From positions 124,001 through 188,000 of the forward strand of contig NZ_JAGEPF010000002.1 of assembly GCF_017573465.1 (NCBI RefSeq): DNA of 64,000 nucleotides, given 5' to 3'. Position numbers and translations under genes: made by a program. Below the pieces are notes generated by a model, which saw nothing but the letters and a program-made list of their open reading frames with translations, did no database searches and was not told where the DNA came from. Source of the stretch: Actinomadura violacea. Lineage in GTDB: Bacteria; Actinomycetota; Actinomycetes; Streptosporangiales; Streptosporangiaceae. The first letter of the stretch is position 1; every line of letters begins with the position of its first letter. Below are positions 48,508 to 57,388 of the stretch, piece after piece.

Positions 48508-49767
48508 ATGAGCGAGGAGACTGAACACCAGGCAAGGCGATCAGCCCATCACACGAACCGCGTGCGGGCTCTTCACCGTGCAGGCGTCGTGGGAGTGACG
48601 GCGATGCTGCTCGTGACCACCGCATCGCCCGCCTTGGCGGGACTCCAGCCGCGTAAGGACGAGTGGTGGTTCTCCGCCTGGGATGTCCAGCACTCGGTCT
48701 GGCCGTTGTCGAAGGGGGCGGGCGCCACGGTCGCCCTTCTCGACACGGGCGTCGACGCACGCATCCCGGAACTGTCCGGCAACGTGCTCAAGGGCACCGA
48801 CACGGCCGGCGCCAACACCGACGGCCGTAAGGACCTGGACACGAAGCTGGACGGCCACGGCACTTCGATGGCAGTCATGATCGCGGGCCGGGGCGGCGGG
48901 AACAGCGGCTACGTCGGGATCGCCCCGGAGGCCAAGATCCTTCCGGTGAGCGTGATGGTCGATGACGTGTGGCGATCCGACATGGACGTCACGGACGCCG
49001 TCACCAACGGGATCCGTTTCGCCGTCGACAAGGGCGCCAAAGTCGTCAACATGTCGATCGGCGCCGGATCGGTCAGCATTCCCCACCAGTGCCCGAAGAA
49101 GCTCCTCGACACCATCGCGTACGCGATCGAGCACGACGTCGTGGTCGTTGCCAGTGCGGGCAACAACGGTTCGACGATCAATTCCCCCGAAGCCCCTGGA
49201 TCGTGCCCCGGTGTGGTCGCCGTGGGCGGCATCAACTCCGACCTGCGCCCCTGGGAGAAGACTCAGCGCCAGCCCTACGTCGCCGTCGCGGCCCCCGCGT
49301 CCGGGTCGGTGTTCGTCGGGAGAAACGACAAGGTCTTCACCGGTGCCGAGGGGACCAGCGCATCGGCGGCGTTGGTTTCGGGGGCGGTGGCGTTGGTCCG
49401 GGCGCACAACCCGAGCATGTCCGGGCGGACGGTCGTTCAGCGGCTTCTTGCCACGGCGCTGCCGATCAACAAACCCGTCCCTGACAAGGCCACCGGATAC
49501 GGGGCCATTCGCATCGCCCGCGCCATGGACCCCGCCAAGTACCCGGTGCCGGCCGACGCCCCCAACCCCGTCTACGACAGGTTCGACCAGTTGCAGGGGG
49601 CGGCCCACAAAGTGAATGCCGCCCCGGCGAATGAAGCCCGCAAGTCGGCCAGCGGCCCCTCCCCCGTCATTTACGTCGCCGTCGTGGGACTGGCTGTGGT
49701 TCTGCTCGGTGGGCTTGGCTTTCTCTGGCTTCGTGGGCGGCGCCTTCGTCGCCCGTCCACGCTCTAG
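48508..49767 (+). CDS. mycP: Mycosin-type S8 serine protease (copy 2)
   Basis: This encodes 419 residues, closely similar to the preceding protein along its length. The triad is Asp79, His117 and Ser284, with Asn in SAGNNG. The signal peptide and the C-terminal membrane anchor (VIYVAVVGLAVVLLGGLGFLWL) are conserved. The two genes are a tandem duplication. Differences concentrate around TKNVVGSDID versus VDDVWRSDMD, a surface loop, which might change specificity. Confidence 0.9.
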   Translation: MSEETEHQARRSAHHTNRVRALHRAGVVGVTAMLLVTTASPALAGLQPRKDEWWFSAWDVQHSVWPLSKGAGATVALLDTGVDARIPELSGNVLKGTDTAGANTDGRKDLDTKLDGHGTSMAVMIAGRGGGNSGYVGIAPEAKILPVSVMVDDVWRSDMDVTDAVTNGIRFAVDKGAKVVNMSIGAGSVSIPHQCPKKLLDTIAYAIEHDVVVVASAGNNGSTINSPEAPGSCPGVVAVGGINSDLRPWEKTQRQPYVAVAAPASGSVFVGRNDKVFTGAEGTSASAALVSGAVALVRAHNPSMSGRTVVQRLLATALPINKPVPDKATGYGAIRIARAMDPAKYPVPADAPNPVYDRFDQLQGAAHKVNAAPANEARKSASGPSPVIYVAVVGLAVVLLGGLGFLWLRGRRLRRPSTL

Positions 49768-49784
49768 TCGGCGTTCCCGAGGCC

Positions 49785-51173
49785 TCAGAGGAGGTTGAGG
49801 CGGGTTAGGTAGGTGCGGGTGGAGGTGGGGTCGCCGGTGTGGGCTCGGTAGCCGTCGGGGCGGACGAGGACGAGGGCCGGGGCGGTGATGCCGTAGGCGG
49901 CCTCCGCGGCGGGGTTGGCGGTGATCTCGACGGTGCGGACGGTCAGGCCGCAGGTGGGGGCGGGGGTGTTGAAGGCGAGCAGGGTGAAGTGGGGGCCGCG
50001 GAAGGCGTCGAAGAGGGTGGTGCCGTCGGCGAGGGGGGCGTCGGGGGCGCGGGTGCCGCCCGAGGGGCCGGACGAGAGCGGGCTGTCGGGGTAGGCGAGG
50101 AGGAGCTGCTGGGTCTCCTCGCCGCGCTTGTGGGCGTCGGCCTGGCCTTCGGTGGCCTTCTGGTAGAGGGCGGTGCTGATGCCGAGGACGCCGGCGGCGA
50201 CGGGGAGGCGTTCCTCCTCGTAGGTGTCGAGGAGTGACGGGGAGCCGGCGGCGAGCTTCCAGCCGAGGTTGTAGGCGTCCTGAACGCCGGTGTTGAGGCC
50301 CTGGCCGCCGGCGGGCGAGTGGACGTGGGCGGCGTCGCCGGCGAGGAACACGCGGCCGACCCGGAACCGTTCGGCCATGCGGATGTTGACGCGGTAGACC
50401 GACGCCCAGCCGAGGCCGGTGAGGCGGATGTCGTCGCGGCCGGTGCCGGCGGCGAGGTGCTTCCGGTAGGTGGCGAGGGTGAGGTCGGGGTCGTCGCCGG
50501 GGGCGAGGGGCGCGGTGAACTGGAAGTCGGACGTGCCGGGCAGCGGGCACAGGCCGACGCCGGGCGTGCGGGTCTGCAGGTCGGCCCACATGTGCCAGTG
50601 GTCGCGGTCGAGGTCGGGGGTCTGGACGTCGCCGATGAGCATGCGTTCCTCGTCGCGGGTCTCGCCGAGGAAGGGGACGCCGAGGGTCTTGCGGACGGTG
50701 CTGCGGCCGCCGTCGCAGCCGACGAGGTAGTCGGCGCGGACGGTGGTGCCGTCGGTCAGGACGGCGCTGACGCCGTCGTCGGACTGCGTGAAGGAGGCGA
50801 GGCCGACGGGGTCGACGCGGCCGCCGAGGGCGGTGAGGCGGTCGCGGAGGATCTGCTCGGTCCGCCATTGCGGCACCATCAGGACGTTCGGGTACGGGAC
50901 GTCGGGCGTCGGCGGGACGGGTTCGTGCATGCGGCCCTCCCAGACGACGTCGGTGCCGGCGTAGGCGCGCAGCGGCGGGTAGGGGGCGCCGGCGGTAAGG
51001 ATCGCGTCGATGACGCCGAGGTCGTCGAGGACTTCGAGGGTGCGGGGCTGGAGTCCCTTGCCGCGCGAGCCGGACGGGTGGCCGGGGTCGACGAGGCGGT
51101 GCGGGACGCCGCGGCGGGCGAGGTCGATGGCGAGGGTGAGGCCGGCCGGGCCGGCTCCGGCGATGAGGATCAT
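49785..51173 (-). CDS. FAD-dependent aromatic monooxygenase
   Basis: This encodes 462 residues. The N-terminal FAD fold begins IAGAGPAGLTLAIDLARRG; the DG motif is LVGCDGGRSTVRK; the second FAD motif is FLAGDAAHVHSPAGGQGLN. This is the group A (UbiH/phenol hydroxylase) layout. The C-terminal thioredoxin-like tail (PALVLVRPDGYRAHTGD) is present. Substrates of relatives include phenols, tetracyclines and rifamycins; the sequence does not decide. It converges on mycosin copy 2. Confidence 0.85.
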   Translation of the reverse strand: MILIAGAGPAGLTLAIDLARRGVPHRLVDPGHPSGSRGKGLQPRTLEVLDDLGVIDAILTAGAPYPPLRAYAGTDVVWEGRMHEPVPPTPDVPYPNVLMVPQWRTEQILRDRLTALGGRVDPVGLASFTQSDDGVSAVLTDGTTVRADYLVGCDGGRSTVRKTLGVPFLGETRDEERMLIGDVQTPDLDRDHWHMWADLQTRTPGVGLCPLPGTSDFQFTAPLAPGDDPDLTLATYRKHLAAGTGRDDIRLTGLGWASVYRVNIRMAERFRVGRVFLAGDAAHVHSPAGGQGLNTGVQDAYNLGWKLAAGSPSLLDTYEEERLPVAAGVLGISTALYQKATEGQADAHKRGEETQQLLLAYPDSPLSSGPSGGTRAPDAPLADGTTLFDAFRGPHFTLLAFNTPAPTCGLTVRTVEITANPAAEAAYGITAPALVLVRPDGYRAHTGDPTSTRTYLTRLNLL

Positions 51174-51231
51174 GGGCCCCAGGGTGGGCGGGGGTCCTGG
51201 CAGATCGCTGGCAGGGCGCTGGCGGCGGCCG

Positions 51232-51921
51232 TCAGTCGCGCTCGTAGCGGTAGCCGCGGCCCCGCAGGGTGGTGATGCTGCCGGGGTCGGCGCCCTGCTG
51301 GGCGAGCTTGCGGCGCAGCGCGGAGATGTGCACGTCGAGGGTCTTGGTGGGGCCGAACCAGTTGGTGTCCCAGACCTGGTCGATGAGGTCCTCGCGGGTG
51401 ACGACCTCGCCGGCGCTGGACACCAGGCGGGCGAGCAGGTCGAACTCCTTGGGGCGCAGCGCGATCTCGGTGCCGGCGTAGCTGGCGCGGCGGGCGGCGA
51501 GGTCGAGGGTGAGGCGGCCGGCGGTGACGAACCGCTCGTCGGAGCGTCCGGCGCTGCTGCGGCGCAGGTGGGCGCGGAGCCGGGCCATCAGCTCGGTGAG
51601 CCGGAACGGCTTGGTGAGGTAGTCGTCGGCGCCGGCGTCGAGCGCGACGACGACCTCGAACTCCTGGGTGCGGGCGGTGAGCACGACGATCACCGCGTCG
51701 CGCAGCACGGTGCGCAGCCGCCGGCAGAGGGTGACGCCCTCGATGTCGGGGAGCCCGAGGTCCAGCAGGATGAGGTCGGGGGCGCGGCGGGCGGCGCTGT
51801 CGAGGGCTTCGCCGCCGGTGGCGGTCCAGTCGGCCTCGTAGCCGTGCGCGGCGAGGGCCTCGGCGAGCTCGCTGCCGATGGCCTCGTCGTCCTCGACGAC
51901 GAGCACGTAGGGTCCGGCCAT
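51232..51921 (-). CDS. OmpR-family response regulator
   Basis: This encodes 229 residues. The receiver has the acidic pair EDD, phosphoacceptor Asp54 (LLDLGLPD) and KPF. The C-terminal winged helix reads ALRPKEFDLLARLVSSAGEVVTREDLI...ISALRRKL...TLRGRGYRYE. The sensor kinase on the opposite strand at 52336 is the likely partner, although the genes are divergent rather than in one operon. Confidence 0.92.
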   Translation of the reverse strand: MAGPYVLVVEDDEAIGSELAEALAAHGYEADWTATGGEALDSAARRAPDLILLDLGLPDIEGVTLCRRLRTVLRDAVIVVLTARTQEFEVVVALDAGADDYLTKPFRLTELMARLRAHLRRSSAGRSDERFVTAGRLTLDLAARRASYAGTEIALRPKEFDLLARLVSSAGEVVTREDLIDQVWDTNWFGPTKTLDVHISALRRKLAQQGADPGSITTLRGRGYRYERD

Positions 51922-51947
51922 GGTCCCGATGTTACGGACGGGGGCGG

Positions 51948-52169
51948 TCACGTGCGGGCCGGGATACCGGCCGTCCGGACGCCGGGGCGGCGGGACGGGC
52001 AGAACGAGCCGCGGGTGGTGTCGGAGACCGCGTCGGTGACGGCGTCGACGACCTTGCCGAGCCGCGAGCCGGGCTCGCCCGCGCAGTCCCGGTGGACGTG
52101 GACCGCGTGGCCGAGCCCGACACCGGCCAGCGCCGTGACGATCAGTACGCCGATGAGCAGCCTGCGCAT
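51948..52169 (-). CDS. Small secreted peptide between response regulator and kinase
   Basis: This encodes 73 residues. A signal sequence (MRRLLIGVLIVTALAGVGLGHA) precedes a short mature part with two Cys (DCAGE and SFCPS), possibly disulfide-bonded. GGGGAGG is 9 nt upstream of the ATG at 52169. It lies between the regulator and the kinase genes, so it may be a ligand or a target of the system. No family is recognised. Confidence 0.6.
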   Translation of the reverse strand: MRRLLIGVLIVTALAGVGLGHAVHVHRDCAGEPGSRLGKVVDAVTDAVSDTTRGSFCPSRRPGVRTAGIPART

Positions 52170-52335
52170 GATCGTGCCTCCCCCTCTCGACGCCGGCGTC
52201 ACGACGCAACCTAGCCCCGGGCGCGTCAGCGGCGACTCTGCGGTGGGTTAGGGGGCCGCTTACCTTGGCGCGGCGCGCCCGCGGGGCGGGTCCGGCGGGC
52301 CTGCGGGGCGGCTATTCTCCGGGCGGGAGGCGAGT

Positions 52336-53670
52336 GTGGACGCGGTTCCGAGGACGGCGCCGCTGCGGCGCAGGCTGCTGGTCACCATCGCGGGGATCAC
52401 CGCGGTGGCGGTGCTGCTGCTGATCGTCCCGCTGGCGGTGGCCGTGCAGCGGCTGTACCGCAGCGAGGCGCAGACGAAGCTGGAGCGGGACGCGACGCGG
52501 GTCGCGGCGACGGCGCCGGACGACGAGGCGCGGCATCCGCGTCCGATCAGGCTGCCGGAGGGGCTGAACGAGCGGCTCCGGGTGGGGATCTACGGGATCG
52601 CCGGGAACCGGCTGACCGGGGAGGGCCCGCCGTACTCGCGGGCGGCGGCGCAGGCCGCGGACGGCCGGCTGCACCAGCGCGACGAGCACGGCCGGCTGGT
52701 GGTGACGGCGCCGATCCCCTCCGACGAGGGGGTGACGTCGGCGGCGCGGGTGAGCATGCCGGAGCGGGTCGTCACGCGGCGGATCGAGCGGGCGTGGTGG
52801 GTGATGGCGGCGTTCGCGCTGCTGATCATCGGGCTGGCGGCGTTCGTGGCGCGGTACCAGTCGCGGCGGCTGGCGCGCCCGCTGGAGCGGCTGACGCTGG
52901 CGGCGCAGGCGCTCGGGGACGGCGACTTCACCGTCCGGGCGCAGTCGTCGGGGGTGCTGGAGGCGGACGAGGCGGGCCGGGCGCTGGAGGTGACGGCGCG
53001 GCGGCTCGGGTCGATGCTGGACCGGGAGCGGGCGTTCAGCGCGGACGTGTCGCACCAGCTGCGGACGCCGCTGACGGGGCTGCTGCTGGGGCTGGAGTCG
53101 GCGCTGGAGCGGCCGGGCGCCGACCTCGGGGCGGCGGTGCGGACGGCGGTGCGGCGCGGGGAGCATCTGCGCGACATCATCGACGACCTGCTGAGCCTGG
53201 CGCGGGACGCGGGGCCGAACCGGGAGCGGCTGGACGTCCCGGGGATGCTGGAGGAGCTGCGGCGGCGGCCGTCGGCCGGGCGGCCGCTGGAGGTGGCGGC
53301 GCGGGGTCCGCTGCCGGAGGTGCACGCGTCGGCGTCGGCGGTGCGGCAGATCCTCGGAGTGCTGCTGGACAACGCGCAGGCGCACGGCGCGGGGCGGGTC
53401 ACGGTGGAGGCGAGCGACATCGGCGGCGGCCTGGCGATCGACGTGTCGGACGAGGGGCCGGGCGTCACCGAGGCGGAGGACATCTTCGCGCGGCGGCATT
53501 CGGGCGGTGAGGGCGAGGGCGGCCGGGACGGCGGGCACGGGATCGGGCTGGCGCTGGCGCGCGCGCTGGCGGAGGCGGAGGGCGGGCGGCTGGTGCTGCG
53601 CCGCCCGTCCCCGCCGATCTTCACGCTGCTGCTGCCGGCGTCGGATCCGGCGTCCGACGAGGGCGCCTGA
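52336..53670 (+). CDS. Sensor histidine kinase
   Basis: This encodes 444 residues. Two membrane segments (13-36 and 153-172) enclose an extracytoplasmic sensor of about 115 residues. A HAMP domain follows (RRLARPLERLTLAAQALGDGDF). His240 in ADVSHQLRTPLTG is the phosphorylation site. The ATPase domain shows LLDNAQAHG, VSDEGPGV and HGIGLALARAL. The GTG start follows GCGGGAGG. It probably phosphorylates the regulator at 51232-51921. Confidence 0.9.
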   Translation: MDAVPRTAPLRRRLLVTIAGITAVAVLLLIVPLAVAVQRLYRSEAQTKLERDATRVAATAPDDEARHPRPIRLPEGLNERLRVGIYGIAGNRLTGEGPPYSRAAAQAADGRLHQRDEHGRLVVTAPIPSDEGVTSAARVSMPERVVTRRIERAWWVMAAFALLIIGLAAFVARYQSRRLARPLERLTLAAQALGDGDFTVRAQSSGVLEADEAGRALEVTARRLGSMLDRERAFSADVSHQLRTPLTGLLLGLESALERPGADLGAAVRTAVRRGEHLRDIIDDLLSLARDAGPNRERLDVPGMLEELRRRPSAGRPLEVAARGPLPEVHASASAVRQILGVLLDNAQAHGAGRVTVEASDIGGGLAIDVSDEGPGVTEAEDIFARRHSGGEGEGGRDGGHGIGLALARALAEAEGGRLVLRRPSPPIFTLLLPASDPASDEGA

Positions 53671-53694
53671 CCGGCGCCCCCGTCCGCGCGGGCC

Positions 53695-54819
53695 CTACTC
53701 GGCCTTGAGGCGGACGCCGAACCAGCGGAGCGTGGCCGGGACCATCCGGCGGAACGTGCGGTAGTTGTGCCCGCCGGACGGCAGGAACAGGCTGTCGGCC
53801 TTCATCGGCGGACGGATCGCGGCGAGGAACCGCTCGTTCTCGGGGAAGGTCTTCTCGCCGACCCGGCAGGACGCGACGAGCAGCGAGATCGGCGGCGCGG
53901 GCAGGTGCTTCTCGCGCCACAGCAGGTTGCTCTCGTTCGCCAGGTTCTTGTTGCCGTCGAACAGCTTGCCGGTGGTGAGGTCCTGGATCGTGGAGAAGTA
54001 GCCGGACAGCGACGCGGCCGCGGAGTACCGGTCGGGGTGCTTCATCGCGATCTTGGTGGCGCAGAACCCGCCGGTGGAGTCGCCCATGATGCCCCAGCCG
54101 GCGCGGCCGACGGCGACGCGGTAGTGCGCGGCCATCGCGAGCGGGACGTCGGTGGCGAAGAAGCTCTCGACCTGCGGCCCGCCGGGGACGTCGGCGCACT
54201 CGGTGTCGCGGGGCGGCGCCTCCGTCGGGCGCATCAGCACGTAGATCGCGGGCGGCACGCCGGCCCGCTCGCCCTGCCGGACGAGCTCGGGGAAGTGCAT
54301 GGTGTGCAGCAGCGCGGTGGGGTGCCCGGGGTAGCCGGTCAGCACGATGACCACGGGGAACTTCGTCTTGGCGTAGGCGGCCTGGTAGTACTGCGGCGGG
54401 AGCAGGACGAACGTCTCGGCGCTCAGGCCCGTCGCCTGGCCCTGGAAGCGGTACTCCTCCGTAGCCCCGGACACGGCCGGGTCGCGCTTGGCGGCGGCGC
54501 TGCCGAGCCGCTTGATCGTCGCGGTGTCGATCTGCTTCACCGGCCCGCCGGCCTTGGCCATCACGTGCTTGATCTTGGCGGGTGCGGCGTTGGTGGCGAA
54601 CAGGTCGTCCCACCCCGAGTAGAACTCGAAGTGCGCGTTGACCGCGACGAGCACGGCGAGCAGCGTGACGGCCTGGGTGCCGACGAGCAGGCCGATCCTG
54701 GCGGCGAGGGTGCCCGGTCCCGGGCGCGCCCCGCGCGGCCACCACCACACGGTGAACGCGAACAGGACGACCACCACCAGGAAGAGCAGCGCGATGAATC
54801 CGCCTCCGGTGAGTCCCAT
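53695..54819 (-). CDS. Membrane-anchored alpha/beta-hydrolase of the esterase D/antigen 85 type
   Basis: This encodes 374 residues. Two N-terminal membrane helices (FIALLFLVVVVLFAFTVWW and IGLLVGTQAVTLLAVLVAV) precede an extracellular hydrolase. The nucleophile is Ser248 in GIMGDSTGGF, and the catalytic His is in SGGHNYRTF. The fold is that of mycolyltransferase-like putative esterases. The enzyme probably acts on cell-envelope esters. The stop lies 24 bp from the converging kinase gene. Confidence 0.82.
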   Translation of the reverse strand: MGLTGGGFIALLFLVVVVLFAFTVWWWPRGARPGPGTLAARIGLLVGTQAVTLLAVLVAVNAHFEFYSGWDDLFATNAAPAKIKHVMAKAGGPVKQIDTATIKRLGSAAAKRDPAVSGATEEYRFQGQATGLSAETFVLLPPQYYQAAYAKTKFPVVIVLTGYPGHPTALLHTMHFPELVRQGERAGVPPAIYVLMRPTEAPPRDTECADVPGGPQVESFFATDVPLAMAAHYRVAVGRAGWGIMGDSTGGFCATKIAMKHPDRYSAAASLSGYFSTIQDLTTGKLFDGNKNLANESNLLWREKHLPAPPISLLVASCRVGEKTFPENERFLAAIRPPMKADSLFLPSGGHNYRTFRRMVPATLRWFGVRLKAE

Positions 54820-55063
54820 GCCCTCCCCCTAAGGCAGTCCGTCTTCGTCCGACGCCAAGTTAGCCGCCGCCGCATCAGCCGGATGACAACGCCGGGTTAG
54901 CTCCGCGTTAACCCGCCGCGGGGCGCACCGGAAACAATGCGGCCTGATCTTGATGCGGCGTATATGGGGAATTTATTTCGCGCTGCTATGCTGGCGCCAT
55001 CGCCGAATAGGCTGCCTTTCCTCGGAGTTCCGCGCCCGCGGAGCCGGAAAGGAAGGCAGCCGA

Positions 55064-55903
55064 ATGAACGAAGGACGGCCCAGCCGCACCGCACTGTCGG
55101 CGGCGGCGGGGCGGGCCGCGCACCCGCTGGTCGACGCCCGTCCCCTCCTGTTCACCGACCCGCTGGCACTGCGGCTGCTCGGCGGCCTCGCGGACGAGAT
55201 GATCGGCTATCACCGGAGCAACGGCGGGCACATCATCCTCGCGGGCACCCGCACCATCACCGCCGTCCGGAGCCGGTACGCCGAGGCGCGTGCGGCCGCT
55301 TTCGATCAGTACGCGGTCCTCGGCGCGGGCCTTGACACCTATGCGTTCCGCGCACCGGCGGAAAAGCGCGTTTTCGAGGTCGACCATCCGGCGACCCAGG
55401 AGTGGAAAAAGGGTCTGCTGGACGCCGCGGGAATTGCCGTGCCCGAGCGGACCGCGCTCGTTCCGGTCGATTTCGAGGAGGGGGATGGGGCGGTCCGGCA
55501 CCTCGCCGAAGCCGGGTTCGACACCGCGCGCCCGGCGCTGGTGAGCTGGCTCGGCGTCAGCTACTTCCTCACCGGCGACGCCATCGCCGCCACGCTCGCG
55601 GAGATCGGCGGCCTCGCGCCGGGCACCGAGCTCGTCATGGACTACGCGCTGCCGCCCGGCCTGCGCGACGCCGAAGGCGACGCCTACGCCGAGATCGCCG
55701 CGCAGGTCACCCGGGACGCGGGCGAGCCGTCCCGGTCGCGGTTCGCACCGGACGAGGTGAACGCGCTGCTCAAGGACCACGGCCTGGACGTCGTCGAGAA
55801 CGTCAGCGTGGAGCGGGCCGTCCCGCCCGAGGCGTGGCGCCGCACCGACGCGCTCCGCCCCTTCGACTACTTCCGGCTGGTCCGCGCCGTCGTCACCCGG
55901 TAG
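55064..55903 (+). CDS. SAM-dependent methyltransferase (leucine carboxyl methyltransferase-like)
   Basis: This encodes 279 residues. RTALSAAAGRAAHPLVDARPLLFTDPLA at the N-terminus and YAVLGAGLDTYAFRAPAEKRVFEVDHPATQEWK are hallmarks of the actinobacterial TIGR00027/LCM-like family. VSWLGVSYFLTGDAI follows. Substrates are mostly unknown; relatives methylate small acids. The ATG at 55064 follows GGAAAGGAAGG. It overlaps the convergent PucR-type gene by 11 bp. Confidence 0.88.
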   Translation: MNEGRPSRTALSAAAGRAAHPLVDARPLLFTDPLALRLLGGLADEMIGYHRSNGGHIILAGTRTITAVRSRYAEARAAAFDQYAVLGAGLDTYAFRAPAEKRVFEVDHPATQEWKKGLLDAAGIAVPERTALVPVDFEEGDGAVRHLAEAGFDTARPALVSWLGVSYFLTGDAIAATLAEIGGLAPGTELVMDYALPPGLRDAEGDAYAEIAAQVTRDAGEPSRSRFAPDEVNALLKDHGLDVVENVSVERAVPPEAWRRTDALRPFDYFRLVRAVVTR

Positions 55904-57209
55904 CCCCGGCGGCCGGCGGCCGGACGGGGCCGTGCAGGCGGACGGCGCTGAGCGCGAGCGCGACCTCGACCAGGTCGCGGGGGTGCGCGAGGGTCCGGCC
56001 GGTGAGCTGCTCGATCTTGCGGAGCCGGTTGAGGACGGTGTTGCGGTGGCAGAACAGCCGGTCGGCGGCGCGGGCGGCGGACCCGTCGCAGTCCAGCCAG
56101 GCGGTGAGGGTCGCGAGCAGCACGTCCCGGAACGCGGGGTCGACGCCGGTGAGGCCGCCGAGCGCGACCTCGCCGAGCCGGCCGGCGAGCCGCGGCTGCG
56201 ACAGCACCAGCGCGTCGGGCAGCCGCCGGTCGAGGCGCGCGATCTGCGCGCCGGGGCCGCGGCAGGTCCGCAGCGCCAGCTCGGCAAGCCACCGCGCGCC
56301 GCCCAGCTCGGCGAGGCTCGGCACGACGGGGCTGACGCCCGCGTGGGAGCGGGCGTAGGGGCGGACGGCGTCGACGAGGTCGTCCAGCTCCGCGGTGCCG
56401 AGCGCGACCAGCGCGACCTGCGCGTCCGCGCGCAGCCGCCAGATGAACCGCATCCCGCCGATGTCGCCGGGGCGGCGGTCCCGGCCGGCGGCGAACTCGC
56501 CGTCGAACCCGTCCGCGAACCCGCGCTCGGCGCCCAGCATCACCACCGCGTAGCGGCCCGCCGCCGGCAGCCCGAGGACGGACGCGGCGGTCGCGAGCAG
56601 CCCGCCGTCCGCGCCCTGCCCGTCGAGCAGCGCGTCCACGATCGCCTGGACGCGCTCCTCGCTGCGCCGCGCCAGCGACAGCTCGGTCTGGTGGTAGGCC
56701 GCGGCGGCGGCGCCGGACTGCTCGTCGATCGTGTCCCAGGTGCGGGTCGCCTGCCGGACGAGCGCGGGCACGTTGCCGGGGTCGTGCCGCCCGACCACCT
56801 CGACGACGGCCTCCCAGAACACCCGTCCGGCGAGCCGGTAGGAGCGCAGCAGCTGGTCGAGGGGCTGGCCCTGCTGGGCGCGGCGCCGGCCGAGCCGGCG
56901 CGCCCAGTCCAGGTCGGCGCGGCCGCGGCCGGGGTCGAGGATCGCCTCGAAACCGTGCCCGAGGCCGACCCGGCAGACCTCGCCGAGGTCGCCACGCAGC
57001 TGGTCGGAGCGGTCGCCGTCGTCGCCGGACAGGATCTCGGCGGCGAGCCGGTCGGCGAGGTCGGGCAGCCGGTCGGTCAGCCGCAGCACCGCCTTGCGCA
57101 GGATCGCCCGGTCGGCCTCCGTCCGGCCCGCGGTTTCCGTACGGCCCGCGGCCTCTGTCCGGCCCGCGGTTTCCGTACGGCCCGCGGCGTCCGCGCGGCT
57201 CACCGTCAT
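55893..57209 (-). CDS. PucR/CdaR-type regulator with repeat-expanded N-terminus
   Basis: This encodes 438 residues. The N-terminus repeats AGRTETAGRTEA because of a 36-bp tandem duplication. Residues 60-190 form a helical regulatory domain (RRAQQGQPLDQLLRSYRLAGRVFWEAV). A GGDEF-like middle leads to a C-terminal helix-turn-helix (CDGSAARAADRLFCHRNTVLNRLRKIEQLTGR). It is divergent from the LuxR-type regulator gene 180 bp away. The ATG at 57209 is preceded by GGAGGTGG. Confidence 0.85.
   Translation of the reverse strand: MTVSRADAAGRTETAGRTEAAGRTETAGRTEADRAILRKAVLRLTDRLPDLADRLAAEILSGDDGDRSDQLRGDLGEVCRVGLGHGFEAILDPGRGRADLDWARRLGRRRAQQGQPLDQLLRSYRLAGRVFWEAVVEVVGRHDPGNVPALVRQATRTWDTIDEQSGAAAAAYHQTELSLARRSEERVQAIVDALLDGQGADGGLLATAASVLGLPAAGRYAVVMLGAERGFADGFDGEFAAGRDRRPGDIGGMRFIWRLRADAQVALVALGTAELDDLVDAVRPYARSHAGVSPVVPSLAELGGARWLAELALRTCRGPGAQIARLDRRLPDALVLSQPRLAGRLGEVALGGLTGVDPAFRDVLLATLTAWLDCDGSAARAADRLFCHRNTVLNRLRKIEQLTGRTLAHPRDLVEVALALSAVRLHGPVRPPAAGATG
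57121..57192. repeat. Two tandem 36-bp repeats in the PucR-type gene
   Basis: Two 36-bp units at 57121-57156 and 57157-57192 are nearly identical (start GTCCGGCCCGCGGTTTCC). Each holds two related 18-bp subunits. The frame is kept, giving the AGRTE(T/A) series near the N-terminus. Copy number may vary between strains. Confidence 0.8.
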
Positions 57210-57388
57210 CGCCCGCCACCTCCGGCACAATGCAGGGGGCCTCATCGTGCCACCGCGCATGCTCCGCGACCACCGGTCGCGGCCCGCACTGTGCCGGTGC
57301 ACAACGGCGGCCGGGCCGCGTTGCGCGGCCGCCCCGAAACCCGGCGGCGCTCTGGACCGCCCGGCGGGCGCGTGCTCCTCTGCTGACC

